Source: Emcibacteraceae bacterium
Lineage (GTDB): Bacteria > Pseudomonadota > Alphaproteobacteria > Sphingomonadales > Emcibacteraceae
Assembly (NCBI GenBank): GCA_028281625.1
Contig: JANQJN010000100.1
Coordinates: forward strand, 1 to 46,832
DNA length: 46,832 nt
Direction: 5' to 3'
Shown: positions 26,809 through 36,701 of the stretch, in pieces
Numbering within the stretch: position 1 is the stretch's first letter
How the letters are laid out: the number at the start of each line of letters is the position of its first letter
Notes under the pieces: generated by a model
Seen by the model: the letters and a program-made list of their open reading frames with translations, nothing else
Told to the model about the DNA's origin: nothing
Databases searched by the model: none
Position numbers and translations under genes: made by a program

Positions 26809-27306
26809 ATGATTGGTTCTTTGGCTAAAATATTCGCTGCGTGCATGCTGGTTAGTGCGAGCGCTTACGCTCAAACACCACCTACCTCACTGCAAACTAC
26901 TGCAACAGATGCACCACTAACTGGTCTGATTACATTCGCTTTTTATAAGGATGTGGAGACAGCAGAAGATTTTTACATCAATGTGATGGGCCTTGAAAAA
27001 TCGTATCACCGGGATATCACCCGCGTGTTTCAGGTAACGCCGGGCGCAGCGATTGGTTTGATGGATCACGCAGCATCGCCGGACACCATAATTGATAACA
27101 AAGATATGGGGTTTAGCTTTATCGTTGCCAACACCGCGGACGTGGACCGCTGGTACGAATATTTAAAATCACTCAATGTAAATATCTACGCTCCGCCTAA
27201 CAACGGCACACGCACGCCGGTTCGATCCGTGCATTTTTATGATCCGGAAGGGTACGATGTCGAAATTTTCGCCTGGCTGCCGAATGCAGAAATGATTAAA
27301 GAATAA
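26809..27306 (+). CDS. VOC/glyoxalase-fold protein with signal peptide
   Basis: Signal peptide MIGSLAKIFAACMLVSASAYAQ; ITFAFYKDVETAEDFYINVMGLEK...SVHFYDPEGYDVEIFAW. Confidence 0.82.
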   Translation: MIGSLAKIFAACMLVSASAYAQTPPTSLQTTATDAPLTGLITFAFYKDVETAEDFYINVMGLEKSYHRDITRVFQVTPGAAIGLMDHAASPDTIIDNKDMGFSFIVANTADVDRWYEYLKSLNVNIYAPPNNGTRTPVRSVHFYDPEGYDVEIFAWLPNAEMIKE

Positions 27307-28389
27307 TCAACTTCCCGGCATAAAAGTATCCAGCATCAAATCTTTGACCACACGGCTACTGACACGATAGCGGTTCATAAAGACAATGAAGGACACCTGC
27401 TGGTCCGTAAAGCGGGTGAAATAGGCAACAAAGCCCGCTACCTGCCCGCTGTGACTGGTGTTCGCCATGCCCCGGTCCGGCTCCACATCCCAGCCAAGGG
27501 CGTAATAGGTGTTGGTGCCATCAGGTAGAATGGTGCTTTCCCACATGATTTCTTTGGAGGCCTCGCTAAGAAGGCCCGCCCCATTAAGCGCCGCATCCCA
27601 TTTGGCAAGATCCACAGCGGATGAAAGAAGCCCGCCTGCGCCAAGAGTTGATGACGTTTCAGTAGCGTTGCGGTTAATGAGCTCCCCACGTCTATTGACC
27701 CAATAGCCTTCAGCGCGCCCTTTGATGATGGCTTCCGGATCGGCAAAGCGGGTCTGCGTCATGCCAAGCGGACCAAAAATCCGGTTTTCAAGTACTTTAC
27801 CGATAGGAACGCCGTCCACCCGCTCAACAATCATGCTGGCAAGATAATGGCCGGTGTTGGAATAATACCAGCCCTGCCCCGGTTCAAAATCCATGGGTCT
27901 GCCGTTGGCAATTTTAATCACATCTTCCGGTGTCACCCGTAAGCGGTAAATATCATAAGTATAAATTTCTTCATAATCCGGAATTCCCGACGTGTGGTTA
28001 AATAGCTGCTTTACTGTGATCCCGGTCCAATCACTGGGAAGGTTGGGAAGATACTTATGGATCGGATCATCCAGGTTTAGCTTTCCTTCTTCCACCTGCA
28101 GCATGGCTGCTGCGGCGACGAATTGTTTACTGATGGATCCAATTTCAAACACGTGATCCGGCGCTACCGGCACATCGAGTTCCACATTGGATTTGCCGTA
28201 GGTACGAAGGGAGAGGATATCTCCCTGTCGCGCGACCGCGATCAATCCGCCGGGGATATTGTTTGCGGACATGTAAGCTTCTATTTTACCGTCCAGTTCG
28301 GAAAGCGCATCTTCATCCGGCATCACGAATTGCGCGTGAGCACTACTTACAAGAAGCCCGATTGATAAAAGTATGACCGCTATTTGCAT
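27307..28389 (-). CDS. Exported beta-lactamase-family serine hydrolase
   Basis: FEIGSISKQFVAAA (SxxK), YYSNTGHYLASMIVE (YxN), signal peptide from internal ATG MQIAVILLSIGLLVSSAHAQ. Confidence 0.88.
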   Translation of the reverse strand: MQIAVILLSIGLLVSSAHAQFVMPDEDALSELDGKIEAYMSANNIPGGLIAVARQGDILSLRTYGKSNVELDVPVAPDHVFEIGSISKQFVAAAAMLQVEEGKLNLDDPIHKYLPNLPSDWTGITVKQLFNHTSGIPDYEEIYTYDIYRLRVTPEDVIKIANGRPMDFEPGQGWYYSNTGHYLASMIVERVDGVPIGKVLENRIFGPLGMTQTRFADPEAIIKGRAEGYWVNRRGELINRNATETSSTLGAGGLLSSAVDLAKWDAALNGAGLLSEASKEIMWESTILPDGTNTYYALGWDVEPDRGMANTSHSGQVAGFVAYFTRFTDQQVSFIVFMNRYRVSSRVVKDLMLDTFMPGS

Positions 28390-28399
28390 GTGATTTTCC

Positions 28400-29068
28400 T
28401 TATTTCTGAACAAACTTCAGGATGTCTTTTGCCTTTTGTTCGTCGTCTTGTTTCACTTCCTCGGGCGGGGTATTGATCCCTTTAATCGCTGCTGGCCTCG
28501 CCGCAATATCATCCATCCAGCGCTTCATATGATCAAGCCCGTCAATTGATATACCGCTCCACTCATGCCCCCTGATCCAGCACCAGTTGGCAATATCAGC
28601 GATCGAATAGTCATCAGCCAGATACTCGTGATGGGCCAGATGACCATCAATCACTTCCATTAACCGTCTGCCTTCATTTTGATAACGGTCGATGGCTGGC
28701 TGGTATTTTTCTGGAAAATAGCGATAAAAAACGTTGGCCTGCCCCATCATCGGGCCGATACCGCCCATTTGGAACATCAGCCATTGCATCACCCGGCTGC
28801 GTCCCTTTTCATCCGTTGGGAGAAGCTTGCCTGCTTTTTCCGCCAGATATATCATAATTGCCCCGCTTTCAAACACAGCGAAATCATCGTTCGCGCGATC
28901 GATGATCGCCGGAATGCGTCCGTTAGGATTAATTTTTAAAAACCAGGGTTCCTTCTGTTCATTTTCCATAAGCTGTAAATGATGAACCGTATAATCCATT
29001 TCCAGCTCTTCCAGAGTGACAGTCGCTTTATACCCGTTCGGCGTTCTCGCCGTATATAGATCGATCAT
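28400..29068 (-). CDS. Glutathione S-transferase (YfcG/nu-like)
   Basis: [70 protein letters not shown]. Confidence 0.9.
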   Translation of the reverse strand: MIDLYTARTPNGYKATVTLEELEMDYTVHHLQLMENEQKEPWFLKINPNGRIPAIIDRANDDFAVFESGAIMIYLAEKAGKLLPTDEKGRSRVMQWLMFQMGGIGPMMGQANVFYRYFPEKYQPAIDRYQNEGRRLMEVIDGHLAHHEYLADDYSIADIANWCWIRGHEWSGISIDGLDHMKRWMDDIAARPAAIKGINTPPEEVKQDDEQKAKDILKFVQK

Positions 29069-29332
29069 TATAATTCCTTCACATACTTCAGTTTTTCAAA
29101 TTATCAGTCTTTGTTAGCTATGCCAAACCAATAATTATTCAAGGGCAATGACTAATTCGTGAATTATTTCTGTCACATCCACAGTCACCAAACCATGATA
29201 ACCAATTGTTTTTAAACAACTTAATAGTAGTCAAAAATTCTACTTACCCAGCACTTCAGAATTTGTTGTTTGAATTCTATTCCGCCCGCCCTTAGCACTA
29301 GACTGAAAATAACTGACTTAAGGATTAGAAAG

Positions 29333-30727
29333 ATGAGCCGTTTTCCAATTTTATTGGATCTCGAGAATTCGAGCACCCTTGTTGCCGGCAAAGGACATTT
29401 GGCGATTGCCAAAATTCGTCTGCTTCTTGCTGCAGGTGCGCGCGTGACAGCACTTACTTATGATGATCCGAAAATCGAAAATGAGTTTGCTGGCAAAATT
29501 AAAGTCCTCGCAGGATCATTTAAGGAAGAGCATCTTCAGGATAAGAAGCTGCTTTATATTTCGGGTGTTGACCGCGATGAACTCGGAAGACTGGTGGATG
29601 CCGCCAGAAAGCTCAATATTCCTTATAATCATGTTGATGATCCTGAAAATTCAAACTTCACCACGCCAGCAATGGTCCGCCGCGGACCACTGACTGTCGC
29701 AATTTCAACGGACGGTAAAGCGCCGGTACTCTCCCGAAATCTTCGGGCGAAGGTTGAAAACCTGCTCCCTAAAGATCTGGGCGACATAATTGAAACACTC
29801 CACGAATATCGATCCGGCGTTAACAAGCTTATTGGTCGCGCCGCAGATAAGCTTAAATTCTGGAATAATGTTTATAGTGACCGTGAAATTGGCACACTGC
29901 TGTCGCTGGACGGTGCTCAACGTCACAACCGGATTCTTAAATTGATCGGGTCCTTTAAAGGTCACAAAAAAAGCGGCCATGTGCGGATTGTTGGTGCTGG
30001 TCCCGGTGATCCGGAGCTGCTGACCCTTAAAGCGCATCGCGCGCTACAGGAAGCAGATGTCATCATTTATGACAATTTGGTTTCTGAAGAGATATTAAGC
30101 CTCAGCCGCCGTGATGCTGAACTGATTTATGTTGGTAAAAAGCGCGCTGATCATTTTAAAACTCAGGACGAAATCAACCGGATCGTCATTGATCACGCCA
30201 ATAAAGGGCTTCTTGTTGTTCGCCTAAAAGGCGGCGACCCGATGATCTTCGGCCGAGTGGCAGAGGAACTTGATGCCCTCAACAACGAAAACATCAGCCA
30301 TGAAATTGTTCCTGGAGTTACTGCGGCAGCGGGTATTGCTGCCAGCACCGAAATTCCGCTAACACACCGCGAACACGCTTCAATGGTGACATTAAGCGCG
30401 GGGCAGTTAAAAGGCGGCACCTCGCAAAACTTCACCGGTCTTGCTGGCGCCGGGCGAACTGTAGTGGTTTACATGGGCATAAAAACGGCAGAAACCCTGT
30501 CTAATTCATTGATACGAGACGGTTACGCGCCGCACACACCAATTGCCATTATCGAAAATGGCACCTGCAAGAATGAACGCCGTATCTACGGTGAACTCAG
30601 GGATTTGAGTGAACTGGTAATGAATGAAAATGTAAAGAGCCCAGCCCTACTGATCGTGGGTAACGTTGTCGCTGAAGCACCTGATTACGCCTACCGCGGA
30701 ACAACACCATTAAAGATAGCCAATTAA
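29333..30727 (+). CDS. cysG: Siroheme synthase (dehydrogenase/ferrochelatase + uroporphyrinogen-III C-methyltransferase)
   Basis: MSRFPILLDLENSSTLVAGKGHLAIAKIRLLLAAGA; VRIVGAGPGDPELLTLKAHRALQEADVIIYDNLVS; VRLKGGDPMIFGR; VPGVTAAAG. Confidence 0.93.
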   Translation: MSRFPILLDLENSSTLVAGKGHLAIAKIRLLLAAGARVTALTYDDPKIENEFAGKIKVLAGSFKEEHLQDKKLLYISGVDRDELGRLVDAARKLNIPYNHVDDPENSNFTTPAMVRRGPLTVAISTDGKAPVLSRNLRAKVENLLPKDLGDIIETLHEYRSGVNKLIGRAADKLKFWNNVYSDREIGTLLSLDGAQRHNRILKLIGSFKGHKKSGHVRIVGAGPGDPELLTLKAHRALQEADVIIYDNLVSEEILSLSRRDAELIYVGKKRADHFKTQDEINRIVIDHANKGLLVVRLKGGDPMIFGRVAEELDALNNENISHEIVPGVTAAAGIAASTEIPLTHREHASMVTLSAGQLKGGTSQNFTGLAGAGRTVVVYMGIKTAETLSNSLIRDGYAPHTPIAIIENGTCKNERRIYGELRDLSELVMNENVKSPALLIVGNVVAEAPDYAYRGTTPLKIAN

Positions 30728-30737
30728 GGAAATTTTC

Positions 30738-31013
30738 ATGAGAGCAAGAGACAAAAATCAATATATCGCAACTGCCAACCAGCTTCATGACGGTGCAGTT
30801 GTTTATTTCACCGGCAAATACTGGTCCCAGGATATTGAGCAATCCTTCGTCACCTGGGACAGTGATTTTTTGCTGAAACTTGCCGAAGAAACCATTGAAA
30901 AAGAAAATCTTATCAGCCTGGAGGCGGCAAAAATTGATGAAAATGATCCTTCTATTTCACCGATCAGCATGCGTGAAAAGATCAAAGCCGCCGGCCCAAG
31001 CATAAATTATTAA
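30738..31013 (+). CDS. DUF2849 domain protein
   Basis: NQLHDGAVVYFTGKYWSQDIEQ; position between cysG and cysI is characteristic. Confidence 0.75.
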   Translation: MRARDKNQYIATANQLHDGAVVYFTGKYWSQDIEQSFVTWDSDFLLKLAEETIEKENLISLEAAKIDENDPSISPISMREKIKAAGPSINY

Positions 31014-31039
31014 CAAGATAAAGAAGCACGAGAAAAACC

Positions 31040-32698
31040 ATGTATCAATATGATGCGTACGACCATAAAATTCTTGAAAAAAGAATTGAAGAATTCAGAG
31101 ACCAGGTGAACCGCCGACTTAGCGGAGAACTTAGCGAGGAAGAATTTAAACCCCTTCGTCTGATGAACGGCGTGTACCTTCAGCTTCACGCGTATATGCT
31201 TCGTGTGGCTATTCCGTATGGCACATTTACGTCCACACAGCTGCGCAAATTCGCGCACATCGCACGAAAATATGACCGCGGATATGGCCATTTCACCACC
31301 CGACAGAATATCCAGTTTAACTGGCCGAAGCTTGTTGATATTCCAGATATCCTCGAGGAACTTGCGTCGGTTGAAATGCACGCGATACAAACCAGCGGCA
31401 ACTGCATCAGAAACACAACATCGGATCAGCTGGCTGGTGTGGCAGTTGATGAAGTTGCGGATCCAAGACCATATGCAGAAATCATTCGTCAGTGGAGCAC
31501 ATTTCATCCGGAATTTGCCTACCTGCCGCGGAAGTTCAAAATCGCAATCACAGGTGCGAGCCATGACCGCGCCGCGATTAATTTTCATGATATTGGCCTT
31601 GAAATGGTTAAGAATGACGCTGGTAAGATCGGTTTTAAAGTAATTGTTGGGGGCGGTCTTGGACGCACACCAATTATCGGCAGCGTGATCAGGGAATTCC
31701 TTCCAGAACGCCATTTACTTAGTTATCTGGAAGCAATTATGCGTGCCTATAACTTAGATGGGCACCGCGATAATAAGTATAAAGCTCGCATCAAAATCCT
31801 TGTAAAGGAAAACGGTATCGACGCTTATCGGGATACTGTCGAAAAGGAATGGGAAGCCATCAAACACGAAGGTAATACGGACCTTCCCGAAGCCGCTCAA
31901 CAGCTTATATTCAATCATTTTACACCGCCCACATACACGCATAGAGCACGTCACAAAATTGATTTTGAAGACTTCTTCAAAAATCAACAGGAGTACGCCC
32001 ACTGGTTATCAAACAGCCGGCATGATCATAAGGTTGAGGGTTATGCCGCCGTTACCATTTCCCTAAAGCCAGTGGGCGGCATCCCCGGGGATATATCAGC
32101 GGATCAAATGGATAAACTTGCTGATCTTGCTGATGTATTCTCCCTTGGGGAAATCCGTTCTACTCATGAGCAAAATCTTGTATTCGCCCATGTACATGAG
32201 GATGATTTACCGGCACTTTGGCAGGAACTTGATAAAATCGGCCTCGCAACACCAAATCATGGTTTAATTTCGGATATCATCGCCTGCCCTGGTCTTGATT
32301 ATTGCGCACTTGCCAATGCGAGATCAATTCCGGTCGCTCAGCAAATCAGTGAACGGTTTGGTAGTGACGAACGTGCCAAAGAAATCGGCGAATTAAAAAT
32401 CAAAATTTCCGGATGCATCAATGCCTGCGCGCATCATCACGTCGGTCATATCGGTATACTTGGTGTCGATAAGAAAGGCGTTGAATCTTATCAACTGCTC
32501 TTGGGGGGCAACGCGGACGAAAATGCTTCAGTCGGAAAAATACTTGGTCCCGGTTTTTCAGAGGATGAAATCGTCGATGCTGTCGAAACGGTGGTTGATA
32601 CGTACCTTGCGCTACGCGAAGACGGTGAAAGTTTTCTTGATGCCTATAAACGATTGGGCGCAGAGCCCTTTAAAGGAGCCCTTTATGATGCAAATTGA
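31040..32698 (+). CDS. cysI: Nitrite/sulfite reductase hemoprotein subunit
   Basis: GYGHFTTRQNIQFNWPKL, TSGNCIRNTTSDQLAG, ISGCINACAHHHVGHIGILG siroheme/4Fe-4S motifs. Confidence 0.92.
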   Translation: MYQYDAYDHKILEKRIEEFRDQVNRRLSGELSEEEFKPLRLMNGVYLQLHAYMLRVAIPYGTFTSTQLRKFAHIARKYDRGYGHFTTRQNIQFNWPKLVDIPDILEELASVEMHAIQTSGNCIRNTTSDQLAGVAVDEVADPRPYAEIIRQWSTFHPEFAYLPRKFKIAITGASHDRAAINFHDIGLEMVKNDAGKIGFKVIVGGGLGRTPIIGSVIREFLPERHLLSYLEAIMRAYNLDGHRDNKYKARIKILVKENGIDAYRDTVEKEWEAIKHEGNTDLPEAAQQLIFNHFTPPTYTHRARHKIDFEDFFKNQQEYAHWLSNSRHDHKVEGYAAVTISLKPVGGIPGDISADQMDKLADLADVFSLGEIRSTHEQNLVFAHVHEDDLPALWQELDKIGLATPNHGLISDIIACPGLDYCALANARSIPVAQQISERFGSDERAKEIGELKIKISGCINACAHHHVGHIGILGVDKKGVESYQLLLGGNADENASVGKILGPGFSEDEIVDAVETVVDTYLALREDGESFLDAYKRLGAEPFKGALYDAN

Positions 32699-33098
32699 GA
32701 TTTTAGAAAATCTACCGGCAGAAACACTGCATATCGCCAATAGCGACAGCCTGGAAAAAATTTGTGATGGTTATCTGGGTTCAAATGCAATTGTCCTTAA
32801 TTTTCCAACCTTTACTGATGGTCGCGCCTTTAGCCAAGCGCGGCGTCTTAGACGTTCTGGGTTCAAAGGCGAACTGATTGCTAGCGGCGATATACGCTCA
32901 GACCAAGCGCGCTTTTATGCGCAAGTCGGCTTTTCTGCGCTTTATTTTACCCATGGCTACAACAAAAAAGTGATTGAAAGCAATTTGAACCGATATACGG
33001 ATACTTATCAAAATTCAGCATTTACGGAATCAACGGTATTTGATCGGCGGATCGCGAAAATTGAAGCCGCTAGATTAAGTGGCGGCGGCGCATTTTAG
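32685..33098 (+). CDS. DUF934 domain protein
   Basis: FPTFTDGRAFSQARRLRRSGFKGELIASGDIRSDQARFYAQVGFSALYF; start adjusted to MMQIEIL overlapping the cysI end. Confidence 0.85.
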   Translation: MMQIEILENLPAETLHIANSDSLEKICDGYLGSNAIVLNFPTFTDGRAFSQARRLRRSGFKGELIASGDIRSDQARFYAQVGFSALYFTHGYNKKVIESNLNRYTDTYQNSAFTESTVFDRRIAKIEAARLSGGGAF

Positions 33099-33120
33099 CC
33101 ACCGAAAACCAAAGGAAAAC

Positions 33121-33828
33121 ATGATGAAATATTTGGAACTTGTAAAATTAGTCGATGAGCTTAACAAAAAATACAGCGCTTCTGATAGTTTCAACATGTT
33201 AAATTCTCTCGCACGGGATTTTCCTGATCTTACTATGGTGTCTTCCTTTGGTTCAGAATCTGCAGTTTTACTTCACCAGATTTCGAAGATAGATCCTGCT
33301 TTTCCTATTGTTTTCATAAACACCGGCAAGCTTTTTAACGAAACTCTGGATTACAAAGATACGCTGAAGTCTGAGCTGGGATTGAGCAATATTAAAATCT
33401 ATCAACCCAAATTGGATCTTGTTCAGAAAGAAGATCCGTATGGAATTCTCCATCAGAATAAGCCCGATTTATGCTGCTTCGTGCGCAAAGTGGAGCCACT
33501 TTCACGGGCACTCGCAAACACAAAGATCTGGATCACCGGACGCAAAAGGTTTCAGGGCAGTGACCGGTCCGATCTTCCTCTCTTTGAACTGGATGATATG
33601 CGCGTCAAAGTAAATCCGCTGGTGAGTTGGTCCCGGGAAGATGTTGACAAATACTTTCGTGAACACCATTTACCTAAGCATCCACTTGTTGAAAAAGGGT
33701 ACTTATCCATTGGATGCATACCCTGTACAACGCCTGTAAAGCCCGGTGAAGATCCACGCGCCGGCCGTTGGCGTGGACAGATTAAAACGGAATGTGGTAT
33801 TCATAACGCCACTTTCCAGCAAGTTTAA
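33121..33828 (+). CDS. cysH: Phosphoadenylyl-/adenylyl-sulfate reductase, APS type by cysteine motifs
   Basis: SFGSESAVLLHQISKIDPAFPIVFINTGKLF; PDLCCFVRK and GCIPCT [4Fe-4S] cysteines; TECGIHNA C-terminus. Confidence 0.92.
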   Translation: MMKYLELVKLVDELNKKYSASDSFNMLNSLARDFPDLTMVSSFGSESAVLLHQISKIDPAFPIVFINTGKLFNETLDYKDTLKSELGLSNIKIYQPKLDLVQKEDPYGILHQNKPDLCCFVRKVEPLSRALANTKIWITGRKRFQGSDRSDLPLFELDDMRVKVNPLVSWSREDVDKYFREHHLPKHPLVEKGYLSIGCIPCTTPVKPGEDPRAGRWRGQIKTECGIHNATFQQV

Positions 33829-33857
33829 GCGAGAATTGTTTAGGTAAAGGATTAAAA

Positions 33858-34763
33858 ATGAAACGGGCATTATTGCCGCTTAACGCATTACGGGCATTCG
33901 ATGCGGCGGCACGGCATTTAAGTTTTAAAAAAGCAGCTGAGGAAATATCTGTCACACCGGCAGCAATCAGTCAACAAATTCGCTCGCTTGAAGAATATCT
34001 GGATGTACAACTTTTCATACGCGACCGCCATACGCTTAGGCTTACGACGCAAGCAGAAATGGCGCTGGAAACACTGGATAAGGCGTTTGATAACTTTGAA
34101 AAAACAGTCGATATACTTACCGAAAGCGACAAAGATAATGATTTGCGATTGTCACTTTCGCCATCATTTGCATCAAAATGGTTAATCCCGCGCCTTGGGC
34201 GTTTCCACGACGAACATGAAGAAATCGCGGTCCGCGTTTCTGCATCCATGAGCCTGATCAATTTTAAAAACACCGACTTTGATTTGAGTGTGCGCTATGG
34301 GCGTGGCAACTACCCCGGCCTTTATGTTGAGGAATTGATGAAGGAAGAAGTTTTCCCAGTGTGTGCCCCCAGCCTTATCACTGGTAAGAATCCCATTCAA
34401 TCTTACGAAGATCTTCGCAAAATTACGTTAATCCACGACGATTCATCACTTGAGGACGAAAGCTGCCCCAATTGGGGAATGTGGCTGAAGGCAGTCGGTG
34501 TTAGCCTGCCCACAGATTCTAAAAGACTTCATTTTAACACAACGCAGCTTACCATCGAAGCGGCGCTTGCTGGCCGCGGTGTTGCACTTGCCAAGCGAAC
34601 AATTGCAAAAGATGATCTCGAAAAAGGAAAACTGGTGCGGCTCTTTGATCGCGCCCTGCCTGTTGATTTTGCCTACTACATCGTTTGCCCGGAAAACCGT
34701 CGCGAGGTGCCAAAAGTCAAGGCCTTCATTAATTGGCTACGTGAAGAAGCAAACCGGCTCTGA
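33858..34763 (+). CDS. LysR family regulator (GcvA-like), embedded in the cys operon
   Basis: LNALRAFDAAARHLSFKKAAEEISVTPAAISQQIRSLEEYLDVQLFIRDRHTLRLT. Confidence 0.92.
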   Translation: MKRALLPLNALRAFDAAARHLSFKKAAEEISVTPAAISQQIRSLEEYLDVQLFIRDRHTLRLTTQAEMALETLDKAFDNFEKTVDILTESDKDNDLRLSLSPSFASKWLIPRLGRFHDEHEEIAVRVSASMSLINFKNTDFDLSVRYGRGNYPGLYVEELMKEEVFPVCAPSLITGKNPIQSYEDLRKITLIHDDSSLEDESCPNWGMWLKAVGVSLPTDSKRLHFNTTQLTIEAALAGRGVALAKRTIAKDDLEKGKLVRLFDRALPVDFAYYIVCPENRREVPKVKAFINWLREEANRL

Positions 34764-34863
34764 TCAAGCATTAGATTATTTTACCTGTTAAGTAAGAAGA
34801 TGTTGTTTGAGTATCCAATAATCCACCCCATATATAATCAAGATTATATAAAGGTGGACTATC

Positions 34864-35862
34864 ATGGAATTTCGCAAAGGATTTACCGACCTTATCGGCA
34901 ACACTCCTCTTATCAAGCTTAAACATGTCTCGGAGGCAACCGGCTGCACCATTCTGGGCAAGGCAGAATTTTTAAATCCTGGCGGATCGGTCAAAGATCG
35001 GGCAGCGCTTAGCATCATAAGGGATGCTGAGCGCAGTGGCCGCTTGAAGCCAGGCGGCACCATTGTTGAGGGCACTGCTGGTAACACGGGAATTGGACTT
35101 TCCCTAGTGGGAAATGCACTTGGCTATAAAACTGTGATCGTTATGCCTAATACCCAATCACGGGAAAAACAGGATGCACTGAGGTTAGCAGGCACTGATC
35201 TTCGCCTGGTCCCCGCAAAACCATACAAAGATCCAGATAATTATATCCATTATTCAGAGCGCCTCGCTAAACTGCTTGATAAAACAGAACCAAACGGCGC
35301 GGTCTGGGCCAATCAGTTTGATAATGTGGCAAACAGGCGCGCTCATATTGAAACTACTGGACCGGAAATCTGGCATGGTACCAATGGAAAAATAGACGGC
35401 TTTACCTGTGCCGTAGGAACTGGCGGATCACTCGGCGGAATTTCTCTGTCTCTCAAGAAGTTCAATAAGAACATAAAAGTAGCACTGGCTGATCCTCTGG
35501 GATCAGCACTTTATAGCTACTATAAATTTGGTGAGCTTGCCTCTGACGGGGACTCCATTACCGAAGGCATTGGCCAGGGACGAATTACTGCTAATCTTGA
35601 GGGCATTCAGGTGGATAATGCGTATCAGATAATTGATGAAGAAGCACTCAATGCAATTTATGATCTTCTAAAATATGAAGGGCTATCGCTTGGTGGCTCG
35701 TCCGGTGTCAATGTTGCAGCCGCGATGCGTCTAGCGCGTGACATGGGGCCTGGCAAAACCATTGTCACACTTCTTTGTGACAGCGGCACGCGCTACCAAA
35801 GCAAGCTTTATAATCCGGAATTCTTGAAGGAAAAGAAGCTTCCTGTACCAAGCTGGCTTTAG
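34864..35862 (+). CDS. cysK: Cysteine synthase A-type, PLP-dependent
   Basis: [61 protein letters not shown]. Confidence 0.9.
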   Translation: MEFRKGFTDLIGNTPLIKLKHVSEATGCTILGKAEFLNPGGSVKDRAALSIIRDAERSGRLKPGGTIVEGTAGNTGIGLSLVGNALGYKTVIVMPNTQSREKQDALRLAGTDLRLVPAKPYKDPDNYIHYSERLAKLLDKTEPNGAVWANQFDNVANRRAHIETTGPEIWHGTNGKIDGFTCAVGTGGSLGGISLSLKKFNKNIKVALADPLGSALYSYYKFGELASDGDSITEGIGQGRITANLEGIQVDNAYQIIDEEALNAIYDLLKYEGLSLGGSSGVNVAAAMRLARDMGPGKTIVTLLCDSGTRYQSKLYNPEFLKEKKLPVPSWL

Positions 35863-35878
35863 GCGAAAGGATAATCAG

Positions 35879-36469
35879 ATGATTAATAGAATTCGCGATT
35901 ATATCACCCATATTCGCGACCGCGACCCGGCCGCAAAATCAAGTTTGGATGTGCTCCTTTCCTATCCAGGTGCACACGCGCTGATGTTTTATAAACTATC
36001 CAGCACACTGTGGCGCTGGAAATTATATGTACTGGCCCGCTTCATTTCCCATCTGGGTAGGTTTTTCAGTGGCATTGAAATCCATCCAGGTGCCAAAATC
36101 GGAAAAAACCTGTTCATTGATCACGGCCTTGGAGTTGTGATTGGGGAAACCGCTGAAGTTGGCGATAATGTCACACTCTATCAAGGCGTTACACTCGGTG
36201 GCACATCCCTTCAGGACGACAAACGCCATCCCACGCTTAAAAACAACGTGATCGTTGGTGCGGGTGCAAAAATTCTTGGCCCCATTGAAATTGGAGAAAA
36301 TGTTTTGGTGGGATCAAATTCGGTCGTCGTTAAACCCGTTCCTGACAACACAACCGTTGTTGGAATACCCGCACATATTGTCCCCAAAAAGGAACAGGAA
36401 TTCTGTGCTTATGGTATAGAAAAGGACAGCAAAACCGATGAATGCGTGAATATTAGATTGACTAATTAG
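35879..36469 (+). CDS. cysE: Serine O-acetyltransferase
   Basis: Left-handed beta-helix: [38 protein letters not shown]...[20 protein letters not shown]. Confidence 0.92.
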   Translation: MINRIRDYITHIRDRDPAAKSSLDVLLSYPGAHALMFYKLSSTLWRWKLYVLARFISHLGRFFSGIEIHPGAKIGKNLFIDHGLGVVIGETAEVGDNVTLYQGVTLGGTSLQDDKRHPTLKNNVIVGAGAKILGPIEIGENVLVGSNSVVVKPVPDNTTVVGIPAHIVPKKEQEFCAYGIEKDSKTDECVNIRLTN

Positions 36470-36518
36470 GTGTGTTTCATTAAACCGTGCTCATTATGAA
36501 ACAGAATATTAAAAACAT

Positions 36519-36581
36519 CGCAGCTCAAAACCACCACAGAGAAGGAACATCTTCGGTGGGTTAATTTACTGCGTCTTTTTT
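36519..36581 (+). terminator. Large interrupted hairpin plus T-tract; terminator or 3' end of a small RNA
   Basis: CGCAG...AACCACC...GAAG-GAACAT-CTTC-GGTGGGTT...CTGCG followed by TCTTTTTT. Confidence 0.5.
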
Positions 36582-36594
36582 CGAATTTATTAAT

Positions 36595-36624
36595 GCCCCG
36601 ATAAGTAATTATCGGGGCTTTTTT
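36595..36624 (+). terminator. Rho-independent terminator
   Basis: GCCCCGATAA-GTAA-TTATCGGGGC followed by TTTTTT. Confidence 0.9.
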
Positions 36625-36626
36625 AT

Positions 36627-36701
36627 GGGTGGATGGTGTAATGGTAGCACGTCAGATTGTGACTCTGAAGGTTGTGGGTTCGAGCCCCACTCCTCCCTCC
36701 A
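36627..36701 (+). tRNA. tRNA-His (anticodon GTG), CCA encoded; no G-1/C73; T4:T69 mismatch
   Basis: D-stem GTGT/GCAC, anticodon stem TCAGA-TTGTGAC-TCTGA, T-arm GTGGG-TTCGAGC-CCCAC, acceptor GGGTGGA/TCCTCCC, T73, CCA. Confidence 0.9.

Noticed and set aside
31010-31714. 234-aa minus-strand ORF
   Set aside because: Fully antisense to cysI with no domain signature.
36627-36701. Integration (att) site signature at the tRNA gene
   Set aside because: No integrase, and I found no duplicated tRNA 3' segment nearby in the window.
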